The position numbers and the translations under genes were made by a program. DNA of 64,000 bases from Meghimatium bilineatum (Eukaryota > Mollusca > Gastropoda > Stylommatophora > Philomycidae): contig CM067319.1 of assembly GCA_034231615.1 (NCBI GenBank), positions 7,581,051 to 7,645,050 of the forward strand. Direction: 5' to 3'. Under the pieces are notes generated by a model. It was not told the origin of the DNA and made no database searches. It saw only the letters and a program-made list of their open reading frames with translations. Shown here one piece after another: positions 34,499 through 43,619 of the stretch (position 1 is its first letter; each line of letters starts with the position of its first letter).

Positions 34499-35554
34499 TT
34501 AATCTATGTTTGAATATTTATTTAGCCGCTTTTGCACTTCTTTCCTTTTGCCATTACAGACCAACAAACTCTTGTAGGTTCTGGCAAACTTCTTGGACAT
34601 AATAACGTAAATGAAGAAATTAGCGGAAGAATTAACCGCGAAAAGAATGCCGCAGAAGTTGTCTACTAACTCATGAAGAGGCGACACAAAGATAAAATTT
34701 GGTACAAAATAAGAAAATAATGTCACATTAGGGATTGTGACTATTAAAAACACAACACAAACTGTTACTAGCATTCTGACGACTCTTAGGTCATAACCTG
34801 AGTGCCTCGATGTCATAATCTCTCGTTTTGCTGCAGCTTGGGAAAGTTTAACACCAATAGCAATACAACACAGGGATGTGATGGCGATGCTGAATACACA
34901 GAAGAAGTCATTAAGGCCAACCCACGCGTAAAAGTCAAGAAAATCTTTGTTTTCAATGTAGAAGTTCGTATACTCGATTACAGCTACGGTTTCGTTTAGA
35001 TTTGAGTCTAAAGACCAAGAAAAAGTTAAAGCCATAAATGTTGGAATTAGGACAGTGACTGCGAACATTGGTACAAGTATTACAATTGTTTTTGTAATGT
35101 TCTTTGTAAATATTTTCGATACTGAAAAAGGAAAAAAAACCGCTACAAATCTTTCTACAGCGACAATTGTCACATAACAGAGACTTGTAGCCAAACAAAC
35201 GTATTTTGGCATGAATAAATAAACAGTTGTAAAAGTGTTTATACTGATAGCCAATCCGCCGTCAAATTGGTTTGCTATGCAGTTTAATCTGGTCACTGGT
35301 AAAATAATACTAAAAAGTAGATCAGAAGTTGAAAGAGAAACTAGAATAATGTTGGTGGTTTCCCGGAAGCCATGTTTACACAAAACTACTATATTGAGGA
35401 AATTCCCGATAATTCCGAAAAGTCCGATGAAATTGATCATAAAACAATTTGTGAATATTTTTAAAATGTGAATTATATTCTCGTCAAGAGTGCCATCTTC
35501 CGTATAAGTTAAATTCTCTGAATTATAGTTAATTATTCCAGAAACTAGTGCCAT
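34499..35554 (-). CDS. Rhodopsin-class GPCR, chemosensory-receptor-like (receptor 3)
   Basis: An intact seven-transmembrane receptor of 351 residues from the start chosen here (MALVSGIINYNSENLTYTED). The frame is open for a further 32 codons upstream, but that stretch contains TTTTTTTTAATTATACAG, a convincing splice acceptor. The chosen start also gives an N-terminus close in length to that of receptors 1 and 2. Landmarks are GNFLN in TM1, SLSTSD in TM2, VAVERFVAVFFPF after TM3, the ECL2 block LNETVAVIEYTNFY shared with receptors 1 and 2, FLIVTIPNV in TM6 and NSSANFFIY in TM7. It is diverged from the other two across TM4 and TM5. A broken relative lies at 1,660-2,135. Ligand unknown. Confidence 0.87.
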   Translation of the reverse strand: MALVSGIINYNSENLTYTEDGTLDENIIHILKIFTNCFMINFIGLFGIIGNFLNIVVLCKHGFRETTNIILVSLSTSDLLFSIILPVTRLNCIANQFDGGLAISINTFTTVYLFMPKYVCLATSLCYVTIVAVERFVAVFFPFSVSKIFTKNITKTIVILVPMFAVTVLIPTFMALTFSWSLDSNLNETVAVIEYTNFYIENKDFLDFYAWVGLNDFFCVFSIAITSLCCIAIGVKLSQAAAKREIMTSRHSGYDLRVVRMLVTVCVVFLIVTIPNVTLFSYFVPNFIFVSPLHELVDNFCGILFAVNSSANFFIYVIMSKKFARTYKSLLVCNGKRKEVQKRLNKYSNID

Positions 35555-35628
35555 GCTATTTGTATCATCACAGCAAAGCGTAGTCCTTGATACAGACTTG
35601 TAGTCTTGCAGCTCTTCAAAGACAACAT

Positions 35629-35631
35629 CTG
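35629..35631 (-). other. Probable 3' splice site upstream of receptor 3
   Basis: A polypyrimidine run followed by ATACAG on the minus strand. It would exclude the first six or seven codons of the longer open frame and supports the internal ATG at 35,554. Confidence 0.5.
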
Positions 35632-35654
35632 TATAATTAAAAAAAATCATAACA

Positions 35655-35904
35655 AATTATAACATTCCCAAATACTAACATTAGTTGTGCAAATAATTTC
35701 ATAGAAGGCAGGAAAATGCATTCACATAAAACAGTATCACGTACAACAAGGCTGTAGCTACATTTACGGTAGAGTGGTTTTATAACAGTTTTTTGAAACC
35801 CAGAAAAGGTGGGGGGGGGGGGGTAATCACCCATTTTTTTAGACCATACTAAATGTACATGTAAATGTTCTGCCTTCCTAAAGAGGGGAGGGGTGTTGAG
35901 AACT
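35655..35904. other. Receptor 3 upstream region
   Basis: No gene is seen. A poly-G run is at 35,809-35,822. Confidence 0.5.
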
Positions 35905-36195
35905 CAAATCCTTTGGGAATTAATGAGAGCCTGACATACGCATGCTATCGTGTTGTTTCGCCATTTCTCTGTCTCGTTTTCACATATATTTGGGTTTGTT
36001 TTTATATATTTCCTATTTCTGTACATTTCCTGTTTGTGTCACCTCTCACTTAATGTCTATCCTTCCGGTAATTTTGCTACACATGTGAACGCCAGTTGTG
36101 TCGTCCCTAGGTGTCGTTTTCTGATGTATTCATGTATGTTATCCTTGATAAAGGCCTTTCAGTCGAAACGTCAATTTGTGTATATATGTGTTTTA
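35905..36195 (+). mobile_element. Penelope-like element 3' terminus
   Basis: Matches the reverse complement of 48,890-49,145. It begins just after the nuclease region (CCTTTGGGAATTAATGAGAG), has the shared CTGTACATTTCCTGTTTGTG block, and ends with the terminal motif CCTTGATAAAGGCCTTTCAG TCGAAACGTC at about 36,150-36,180. No coding domain remains. Confidence 0.75.
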
Positions 36196-36199
36196 TGTT

Positions 36200-36690
36200 A
36201 TTAGCAAAACTTCATTACCCCGTTTCACGCTCTCCCTTATCTACGGAATTACACTCATTAAATATAAACACACAGTACTACATAGTTATAATTGCGAAAT
36301 GGCCGGAGATGTTAAGGACACCGCAGAGCTTTATTCAAAAGTAAGGTAGCCAGTTCTAGGAATTAGATGTACGTTTTTTTTCTGCGTAAGCCCTCGGAAG
36401 TTATCTCATTAAAGATGATTAAAGATAAAACGCTAGCATGTCTGTCTGCTCTTTGATTTATCTTAACACACACTCGTTTCCAGGCACAAAAATAAGATAT
36501 TATTATTAAAGACGGCAATTAGCAGTATATAAGACGAATTATTCATCAAATATTTTGATGTCAGGAATTACACAGATAGGGGTCATTTATTGATTTAATA
36601 TTTGACTTCAGTTTGCCTGTGGGATATAGACAATATGCTGGTTAGTTGGTAATTAGATCATCATCATAACATCATCAGATCTAGGCACAC
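36200..36690. other. Intergenic, nothing recognised
   Basis: AT-rich, short ORFs only, no transposon ends visible. Confidence 0.5.
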
Positions 36691-36696
36691 ACACAA

Positions 36697-37400
36697 ATAC
36701 AGCCGTTTCGACCGAAAGGCCTTTATCAAGGATACAATTCTCGTATACATCTCCCGCTACTAAAAATAAGGCTGGAGATGGCTTTAGCGTCATTGTCAAG
36801 GCTAACTGTGATTTGAAAAAGCAACATCAGTGTTGGAGTGAAAATCAAACTGTATAGGTCGCTGGTGCTTTCTGTTGTGTTGTATGGTTGTGAGAGTTGG
36901 ACACTCACTGCGGACATGGAGAGAAGATTACAGGCTTTCGAGTATAAATGCTACAGAAGAATTCTACGAATTTCCTATAGGGAACATAAGACCAATGTGT
37001 ACGTAAGAAATAAAGTAGAGATGTGTGCAGGTGTCCAGGAGCCATTGCTTTCAATAGTGAAACGACGAAAACTAGCATGGTTCGGACATGTATGCAGGCA
37101 CGATTCCTTGTCAAAAACAATACTGCAGGGAACTGTCGAGGGTGGAAGAAGCAGAGGAGGCCAAATAAAGACATGGACAGACAACATCAAGGAATGGACA
37201 GGGCTAGATATTTCCACACTCATCCGCATCGCTGACGATAGAATTCGCTGGAGGACTCTGTGTGCTGAAGCATCCAATGTGGTACCCCTACGACCCTGAA
37301 GGGTTATGGGTTTATTGATTGATTGATACATCAAAAACGACAGGTAGGGACGACACAACTGGCGTACGACTAAGTTCCTACGTGTTCCGATCTTATATTC
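36697..37400 (-). mobile_element. Penelope-like terminus, interrupted by a LINE
   Basis: The minus-strand terminal motif (CGTTTCGACCGAAAGGCCTT on plus) is at 36,702-36,730. The continuation of the same terminus (ACGACAGGTAGGGACGACAC) lies at 37,337-37,360, beyond the N8 insertion 36,752-37,325. Confidence 0.72.
36752..37325 (+). mobile_element. N8 LINE, C-terminal fragment with TTGA tail
   Basis: One open frame of 153 residues (36,838-37,299): LYRSLVLSVVLYGCESWTLT, RILRISYREHKTNVYVRNKV, RKLAWFGHVCRHDSLSKTIL, and IKTWTDNIKEWTGLDIS. This is the post-RT region of a molluscan LINE. It ends in (TTGA)n and is flanked by ATACATC at 36,745-36,751 and 37,326-37,332. The unbroken frame suggests a young insertion that is 5'-truncated. 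Confidence 0.85.
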
Positions 37401-37551
37401 AGTATGTAGTCAGTATGTGGTAACTTACAATTCCAGTTCTGTATTGGTTGATAACTATACTTTTGATTCCTATAGCCGCTCGTTTCTTGCAATACCATAC
37501 TTCACTCCCAGGTCTTTCATTCTAGCCACGGATATGGAAGAGGAAATATAC

Positions 37552-38115
37552 CTTGCACCTTCCAACTGTTATAATTTCTGGAGCGTATACCTTACATCTT
37601 CCAACTGTTATAATTCCTGGAGCGTATACCTTACATCTCCCAACTGTTATAATTCCTGGAGCGTATACCTTACATCTCCCAACTGTTATAATTCCTGGAG
37701 CGTATACCTTACATCTCCCAACTGTCATAATTCCTGGAGCGTATACCTTACATCTCCCGTTATAATTCCTGGAGCGTATACCTTACATCTCCCAACTGTT
37801 ATAATTCATGGAGCGTATACCTTACATCTCCCAACTGTTACAATTCCTGGAGCGTATACCTTACATCTCCCAACTGTTATAATTCCTGGAGCGTATACCT
37901 TACATCTCCCAACTGTTATAATTCCTGGAGCGTATACCTTACATCTCCCAACTGTTATAATTCCTGGAGCGTATACCTTACATCTCCCGTTATAATTCCT
38001 GGAGCGTATACCTTACATCTCCCAACTGTTATAATTCCTGGAGCGTATACCTTACATCTTCCAACTGTTATAGTTCCTGGAGCGTATACCTTACATCTCC
38101 CAACTGGTATAACTC
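37552..38115. repeat. 39-bp minisatellite, about 14 copies
   Basis: The unit contains TAATTCCTGGAGCGTATACC and TTACATCTCCCAACTG. Two units lack AACT. Because 39 is a multiple of three and the unit has no stop in several frames, long ORFs (37,417-37,995 and others on both strands) arise by chance. Confidence 0.95.
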
Positions 38116-38224
38116 CTGGATGTCACGTAGTATGAAATTGCAAAATTCAAAATATAAACACCATCTTTTGAACTACCACCAATCACTGTGACCACGCTGA
38201 CAAGTCTGTCTGCACTTTCATTTC

Positions 38225-38515
38225 CCCTGACACCAGCATGTCCCCTGAGGGGTGGGGGCTACCGACCCCTACCAGGCGCGTCCACAGGTGACGGATGGTG
38301 GAGGGCACTCCATATATGTCCATATATGGAGTGCTTGCTGCAATTAAGCAGCCGCGGACCAAACCGGTGTTGCTGCCTACCAGGACGGGGCGGGATATCA
38401 GTCGGTGCTGATATCCCCACTGAAATACCCCATGGGTCCAGTGACGGGCAGCTTCAAGCGAGTATGAGCCGCTATAAGCCCATGCTGCTGGCATGGAGTT
38501 ATTAACTCCAAGTCA
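38225..38515. other. Cluster of perfect hairpins, likely structured 5' UTR of a retroelement
   Basis: Four or more hairpins follow one another: 38,305-38,318 with 38,321-38,334 (14 perfect pairs, arm GCACTCCATATATG); 38,337-38,341 with 38,348-38,352; 38,392-38,401 with 38,408-38,417 (10 pairs, arm GGGATATCAG); and 38,495-38,500 with 38,504-38,509 (6 pairs). The upstream GACCCCTACCAGGCGCGTCC resembles LINE 5' leaders found in invertebrates. No ORF is credible. The function is inferred only. Confidence 0.6.
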
Positions 38516-38519
38516 GGAG

Positions 38520-39106
38520 CGTGCTAGGGGAAGGGGATTATAATTTTTTCTTTAAATTGCAGCCTTGCAATCACCATCGGGAGATGGAAAGGCTAGGGGA
38601 GACAACCCAGACAGAAAAATCACAACCCAGCCTGCCGAAGATGGAGTGTGTTAGCCAGCGATGGAGCAGATACTGGGATAAATTAGGGCACACAGACGTT
38701 TACTGAAATGTGGTCATGCGACCAGCATGTCCAAGTATGAAAGTGAACGTTAACTAACTTCAGCACAGACTTCATCAACGAATCCAACCACTGACGGCAG
38801 AGATATCCAGACTGAATTTTTGAAGAATACTCAGAATCATTCAGAAAAAGAAGCCTGTAGCACTGAGCATCCAACCATATCGTTGTCCTGGCCACCACAT
38901 TTATCATACTACTAGTGGTTGTACAGAAAGCATCAATTTCTTCCCTGATACGCTTCCCTCTGCATTGAATTGTGGATACTCAAGCACTGCGCATTTACCG
39001 AATTGCCAGTTCATCAGTGCTGACAATAACTCCATCTGAGGAATTCTCAGTGATTAAATATCACTGGTTTACAACAACAACAAAATGAAGTTGAAAATTG
39101 TTTATA
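38520..39106. other. No gene recognised
   Basis: Moderate base composition and a short plus ORF (61 residues from 38,521) of no known type. It could be the start of the LINE whose leader precedes it. The right end joins the 3' flank of the inverted multicopy gene. Confidence 0.4.
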
Positions 39107-39116
39107 ATTTTTGAAC

Positions 39117-39398
39117 TTCTTCTTCTCTTCTTCGTTCGTTCTCAAACTCCTGCAGATCAGCAGGATGTAGTCCGGAGAACGTAATGCGTTGTGTCATGGT
39201 TTACAGCATTGCTGCGATATCTCCGCCTTTCGGCCTGACACATCCGACTTCAGTATGGCTTTGGGTCACTGGCCCTACATGGGATGGCACAGCCAACTCC
39301 ATCCCATAACCTCCGTAGTCGCCTTTTACGACATGCGTGGAAGGTAAACAGTGTTGCTATTCTTTGCTCCCCTTTCGGGCCACGACAACACACGGGCG
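39117..39398 (-). mobile_element. SINE-like retroposon, copy 1 (282 bp)
   Basis: On the minus strand it begins CGCCCGTGTGTTG and ends GAACGAACGAAGAAGAG with an A/G-rich tail. Flanked by a 10-bp duplication, ATTTTTGAAC (39,107-39,116) and ATTTTTTAAC (39,399-39,408). It lies in the 3' flank of the broken gene at 39,440-40,470. The same 5' end recurs in the copies at 41,623 and 49,845, so this is a defined unit and not random LINE truncation. Confidence 0.82.
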
Positions 39399-39439
39399 AT
39401 TTTTTAACTGAATTAGGAGCATTTTGTGCCACTGAAGCC

Positions 39440-40470
39440 AAAAATGACATAAATTTTTCTCAATCAGGTTAAGTTTTTATCTAAATTGATTTTTAAAAAA
39501 TTTATATTTCTGACTATATCCTTCTATTCATAACTACATTTTGGTGATATTAGTAGTTGATTTATGTGTTACATTTCTCACATAAAAAGTATTTAACAGA
39601 ATGTATTTATTAAATGTTACAAACATGGATTTATATAAATGAGAGAAAACATTGAAAAAGGAAAGGACATGTAAATTATGTCACTACAGAGCAAAATTCA
39701 AGACATAAACTTCAATTGTTCAACAACTTTCTCGAGTGCTCAACAGCAGGGATGTATCTCTTCAGAGTCCAGCAGTAATCATCCATCATTACTGTATCCC
39801 AACGTCTTTGATACCTGGTCTCCATCTCTTTTATGTCCTGATGGAACCTCTCTCCCTGCTGGTCACGCATTATTCCAAGATTATCGGGAAACCGATCCAT
39901 ATGCGAGAATAAATAATGCACCTTTATGCTCATGTTGCATCCAAGACTTTTGAAAGCAGTCAGCATATTGTTGAAAACTTCTTCATAGTTACTGGCTTTG
40001 GTGTTGCCCAAAAAATTCTACACATCCAGAATAAAGGCCTTCTATGCTTCCAATTCCAATTTGTGCATTGATTTTTCAAACTCAGGATCTCTGATGAGCT
40101 CATGAACTTGAAGACCATCAAAAATGCCACCGTTCAATCTCTTTGTGGTTAATCATGGAAAAGCGCGGCACAAGTAAGTGAAGCAGCCACCATTCTTGTC
40201 CAGGGATTTGGTAAACTATTTAATCGTCAAGCTTGATATGCAGCGGGTGGGAATAGTATCTTGTTTCTGTCTACCAGAGGATTGTGGACGATGATCTAGC
40301 CGGCACCAATTCTTCTCGTGCAGGCCAGTCCTTCTTGGTATAGTGCTGACACCTGTACCTACTATTCCACATGCACAGACATGCACACCAGACTGTTGTC
40401 CCAATAGAAAATTCACCATTTTCAAGTCAACACAAATATACCACTCGTGCTGATAATAAGAAACTGGTGA
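39440..40470 (-). pseudogene. Multicopy gene of unknown function, truncated inverted copy
   Basis: Minus strand: EWYICVDLKMVNFLLGQQSG (about 40,400-40,460), then out of frame the PLVDRNKI and PPLHIKL region, a KALDKDGGC block, and finally SNYEEVFNNMLTAFKSLGCN MSIKVHYLFSHMDRFPDNLG with QGERFHQDIKEMETRYQRRW (39,712-39,990). It is homologous to 43,620-45,330 on the other strand, including about 350 bp of 3' flank. The 5' part is missing beyond about 40,470. Proteins of this kind occur as many copies in several animal phyla, and I suspect transposon origin without proof. Confidence 0.72.
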
Positions 40471-40559
40471 ATCCCAAGGCCGAGAAGCAAGATAGTTTAT
40501 CTCATAATTGTGAGGTATACAGTTCAACTCATGGCGTATTTTTTTTCACGGTCTTTTGG

Positions 40560-41057
40560 AAGGATTTTCAAAAAAGGTGATAAAAATACGGCAGAATTTT
40601 CAGAAATGTAAGGGTTATTTTTTTAAATATTGATATAATAAAAAATGGTATCGATTATAAGCCTTGTTTGTTTCTCGTTATCTGTGCAATTTTCAACAGA
40701 AACTGACCATCCATTTTATTAGAGGAAACACGATTCAGTATTTGCCTTTTTGGCATGCGTAAAATGTGCTCTTATTTAATTACAGTGTCATCATTTTTTT
40801 TAAAGATATATCTTTCAACCGTTAGGATATATCATTTGGACGTTTTCTCGCCCTTTTAGAAGCCGGGACTTAAACGTCTAGTTGAGTGTCAAGAATAAGG
40901 CCACAATCCACTGTCTTATTACTAGACATGTTGAAGGAGGTGACCAAGACAGCTTGGGGGATATTCTGAGAAAATGTCATCTGTGGAAAAAAAACACCAT
41001 AATTGTCACTGCATGTATTGTCTCGATTTCTTTCGTTTGTCTTCTGTCTAATAGCCC
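40560..41057. other. Intergenic, nothing recognised
   Basis: AT-rich, with short ORFs only. Confidence 0.5.
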
Positions 41058-41227
41058 CAGTGCCGGATTTACCTATAAGCTAAACAAGCTATAGGTTTAG
41101 CCAAAATTATTTTTTGTATTTCACTATCTATATATTCTTAATCGTTAAAGGGCCCCATATCTCAAATAGCTTATGGCCCCCATAGCTGAAATAGCTTAGG
41201 GCCCTATCAAGTCTAAATATGGCCCTG
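41058..41227. mobile_element. hAT-type MITE, about 170 bp
   Basis: Starts CAGTGCCGGATTT and ends GGCCCTG. Flanked by the 8-bp duplication AATAGCCC (41,050-41,057 and 41,228-41,235). CAGTGCCGG is a common hAT terminus. The inverted repeats are short and diverged. Confidence 0.68.
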
Positions 41228-41235
41228 AATAGCCC

Positions 41236-41612
41236 CCGTGGATGGCGAAGAGATGAAGGCCCACGCACGCTGCGCCATGTCCTATTGTTTCTGACGCTTA
41301 GGTGGCAGTGTATGCTAGGTATGCCGTCACAGCAGATGGGTCAACAGATGCGGCTGAAGAATGATAAACTAGTTGGCTTAATAGTTTATGCTAAGTTCTG
41401 GCAGAACGTAACATGTTTACATTTACTGACATGTTTACAGTTAGTGGCTGACATGTTTGCAGTTACAGACTGACATGTTTGCAGTTACAGACTGACATGT
41501 TTACAGTTACTGACTGATATGTTTACAGTTATTGGCATGTTTACAGTTACTGACATGTTTAGAGTTAGTGACTGACAGTTTTTTAATGATGCCTCATTTG
41601 GCATTACAATGA
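41236..41612. other. Intergenic with a short ACTGACATGTTTACAGTT repeat
   Basis: At 41,405-41,575 a degenerate repeat of about 18-24 bp with the core GACATGTTTACAGTTA occurs about 7 times. No gene is seen. Confidence 0.7.
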
Positions 41613-41622
41613 TAGGTTTACG

Positions 41623-41885
41623 CCCATATGTTGCCGGGGCCCGAGAAGGGAACAAAGAATAACAACACTGTTTACCTTCCATGCATGCTGTAAGAGGGGA
41701 ATAAGAGGTTATGGGATGGAATTAGTTGCCCCATCTAATATAGGGCCAGTGACCCAAACCCATGATGAAGTCGGATGTGTCAAGCCGAAAGGCGCAGAGA
41801 TCGCATAAATCCTGTACACCATGACATAACGCATTCATTTTACAGGAACAAATTGAGAATGAACGCAGAAGAAGAAGAAGGAGAA
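41623..41885 (+). mobile_element. SINE-like retroposon, copy 2 (263 bp)
   Basis: Begins CGCCCATATGTTGCCGGGGC and ends in a GAA-rich tail. The 10-bp duplication is GATAGGTTTA (41,613-41,622) and GATAGTTTTA (41,886-41,895). Confidence 0.85.
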
Positions 41886-41895
41886 GATAGTTTTA

Positions 41896-42414
41896 AAATA
41901 GGATGGTTATCCCCCCCCCCCTCAATTCGATCCTAGTGTTTTCCCTACTAAACTTAGTAGGCACCTTTTTGTCTTTCCAGATAAAGTAGTATTATTTTTC
42001 TATAACAAATATAATCTACGATTCATGGCAATGATGAATGTGATATTCTAACTAATCCTGGCCATAATGAGTCTTCCACAGTATGTACAAGAACTCACAG
42101 GCCCATCTTGTACCATCTTGTGATGTTGTGTTTTCTTAGAAGTACAGTCTTTGAACTATCTAGATATCACTTTCTGCTTTGTCTTTATACCATTCCTAAT
42201 GTTTCCCTTTCATGCAACACTATACATAAAATCCTGTTCACATGATTTTCCCCCTCCATGCAACACTATCCGTAAAACCCTATTCACGTGATACCCTATC
42301 AATGCCTGTATTATGGATATCATGTTTGCATATATCTTTGTACCGGAGTAGAGGTTAACCCTGAGATCTTTTCCCAGACTGTAATTCTCCAAGTAGATGT
42401 TTCGATATTCTTCC
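41896..42414. other. Intergenic, nothing recognised
   Basis: A poly-C run is at 41,910-41,920. No gene is seen. Confidence 0.5.
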
Positions 42415-42895
42415 ATCTTCCATCCTCCTAGTAGTGTGTCCCAGACATCTTCCATCCTCCTAGTAGTGTGTCCCAGCCATCTTCCATCCTCCTAGTAGTG
42501 TGTCCCAGACATCTTCCATCCTCCTAGTAGTGTGTCCCAGCCATCTTCCATCCTCCTAGTAATGTGTCCCAGACATCTTCCATCCTCCTAGTAGTGTGTC
42601 CCAGACATCTTCCATCCTCCTAGTAGCGTGTCCCAGACATCTTCCATCCTCCTAGTAGCGTGTCCCAGACATCTTCCATCCTCCTAGTAGTGTGTCCCAG
42701 ACATCTTCCATCCTCCTAGTAGTGTGTCCCAGCCATCTTCCATCTTCCTAGTAGTGTGTCCCAGCCATCTTCCATCCTCCTAGTAGTGTGTCCCAGACAT
42801 CTTCCATCCTCCTAGTAGCGTGTCCCAGACATCTTCCATCCTCCTAGTAGTGTGTCCCAGCCATCTTCCATCCTCCTAGTGAGTCCCAGCCATCA
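42415..42895. repeat. 32-bp minisatellite, about 15 copies
   Basis: The unit contains CTTCCATCCTCCTAGTAGTG followed by TGTCCCAGACAT, with an A/C variant near its end and scattered GTG/GCG variants. Confidence 0.96.
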
Positions 42896-42899
42896 GAGT

Positions 42900-43619
42900 T
42901 TGTCCAGACTGAGCATGGAAAATACTGCTGTATTGCCTGTTCTTTCCAATACACAAATGTCAGTGACTCTATCATGTCACTAAACCGTTACTGAGCTATC
43001 CATAACTTACGTTAACAAATGTATGATTAGCGGGAGGGAACTGAACAAGTTTTATAAGGGAGAGTTTTGACCACAGTTGACGTCGACAATAGTGTATTTT
43101 GTTATATAACCAATTAAATTGCCCCAATTTGAAATATTTATTTATAAACATTTGAAACAATGTCTTATGTTATAATTTTTTTAAACACATTTGCCTGACG
43201 CATGTGGTTGCGTCTGTCGGTCTCACCAATGGACCACTAGACATACTACCCATGCAACAGAAAACCTTAGTTCTTGGATTATTTCCCAGGAAGAAGAAAA
43301 ATCTATTACTAGCCCTGCATAAAGGTAAAGGCATAAAAAAACTGTTGCAGTCAAATGAAAATAAATGAATGCTGCCAAAACGATTTGGTGTCATCTGAGC
43401 GAATCTGGTACATATCACGTTTTCTGCGTTATAATTTTTCTGTAGTAATAAATCCTGGATACTTCTCTGTTCTATTACACTGGTCAACATCAAATTTTCT
43501 GTTTATGTTTTTTTTAAAACAGATTTAGGATAATTTTATTGTGCTGAATCCAAAAATCACATTGATTTTGATCAATCAGGTCAGATTTTTTATCTAGCAC
43601 CACATGATGTTTTTTTTTT
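42900..43619. other. No clear gene; one repeat-related stretch
   Basis: The minus strand has a 107-residue ORF (43,170-43,493) without known motifs. Its 43,190-43,270 part is similar, in inverted orientation, to 60,600-60,660 (shared TGTCTAGTGG-CCATTG core), so both are probably pieces of one repeat family. Confidence 0.45.

Noticed and set aside
34499..35650. 383-residue version of receptor 3
   Set aside because: The extra N-terminus is not shared with the paralogues and overlaps a likely splice acceptor.
37417..37995. 192-residue repetitive protein
   Set aside because: Product of a 39-bp minisatellite; frames change at 4-base deletions, and equivalent ORFs exist in other frames and on the other strand.
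38240..38420. HDV-like self-cleaving ribozyme at a LINE 5' end
   Set aside because: I could not build the nested double pseudoknot by eye; only simple hairpins are supported.
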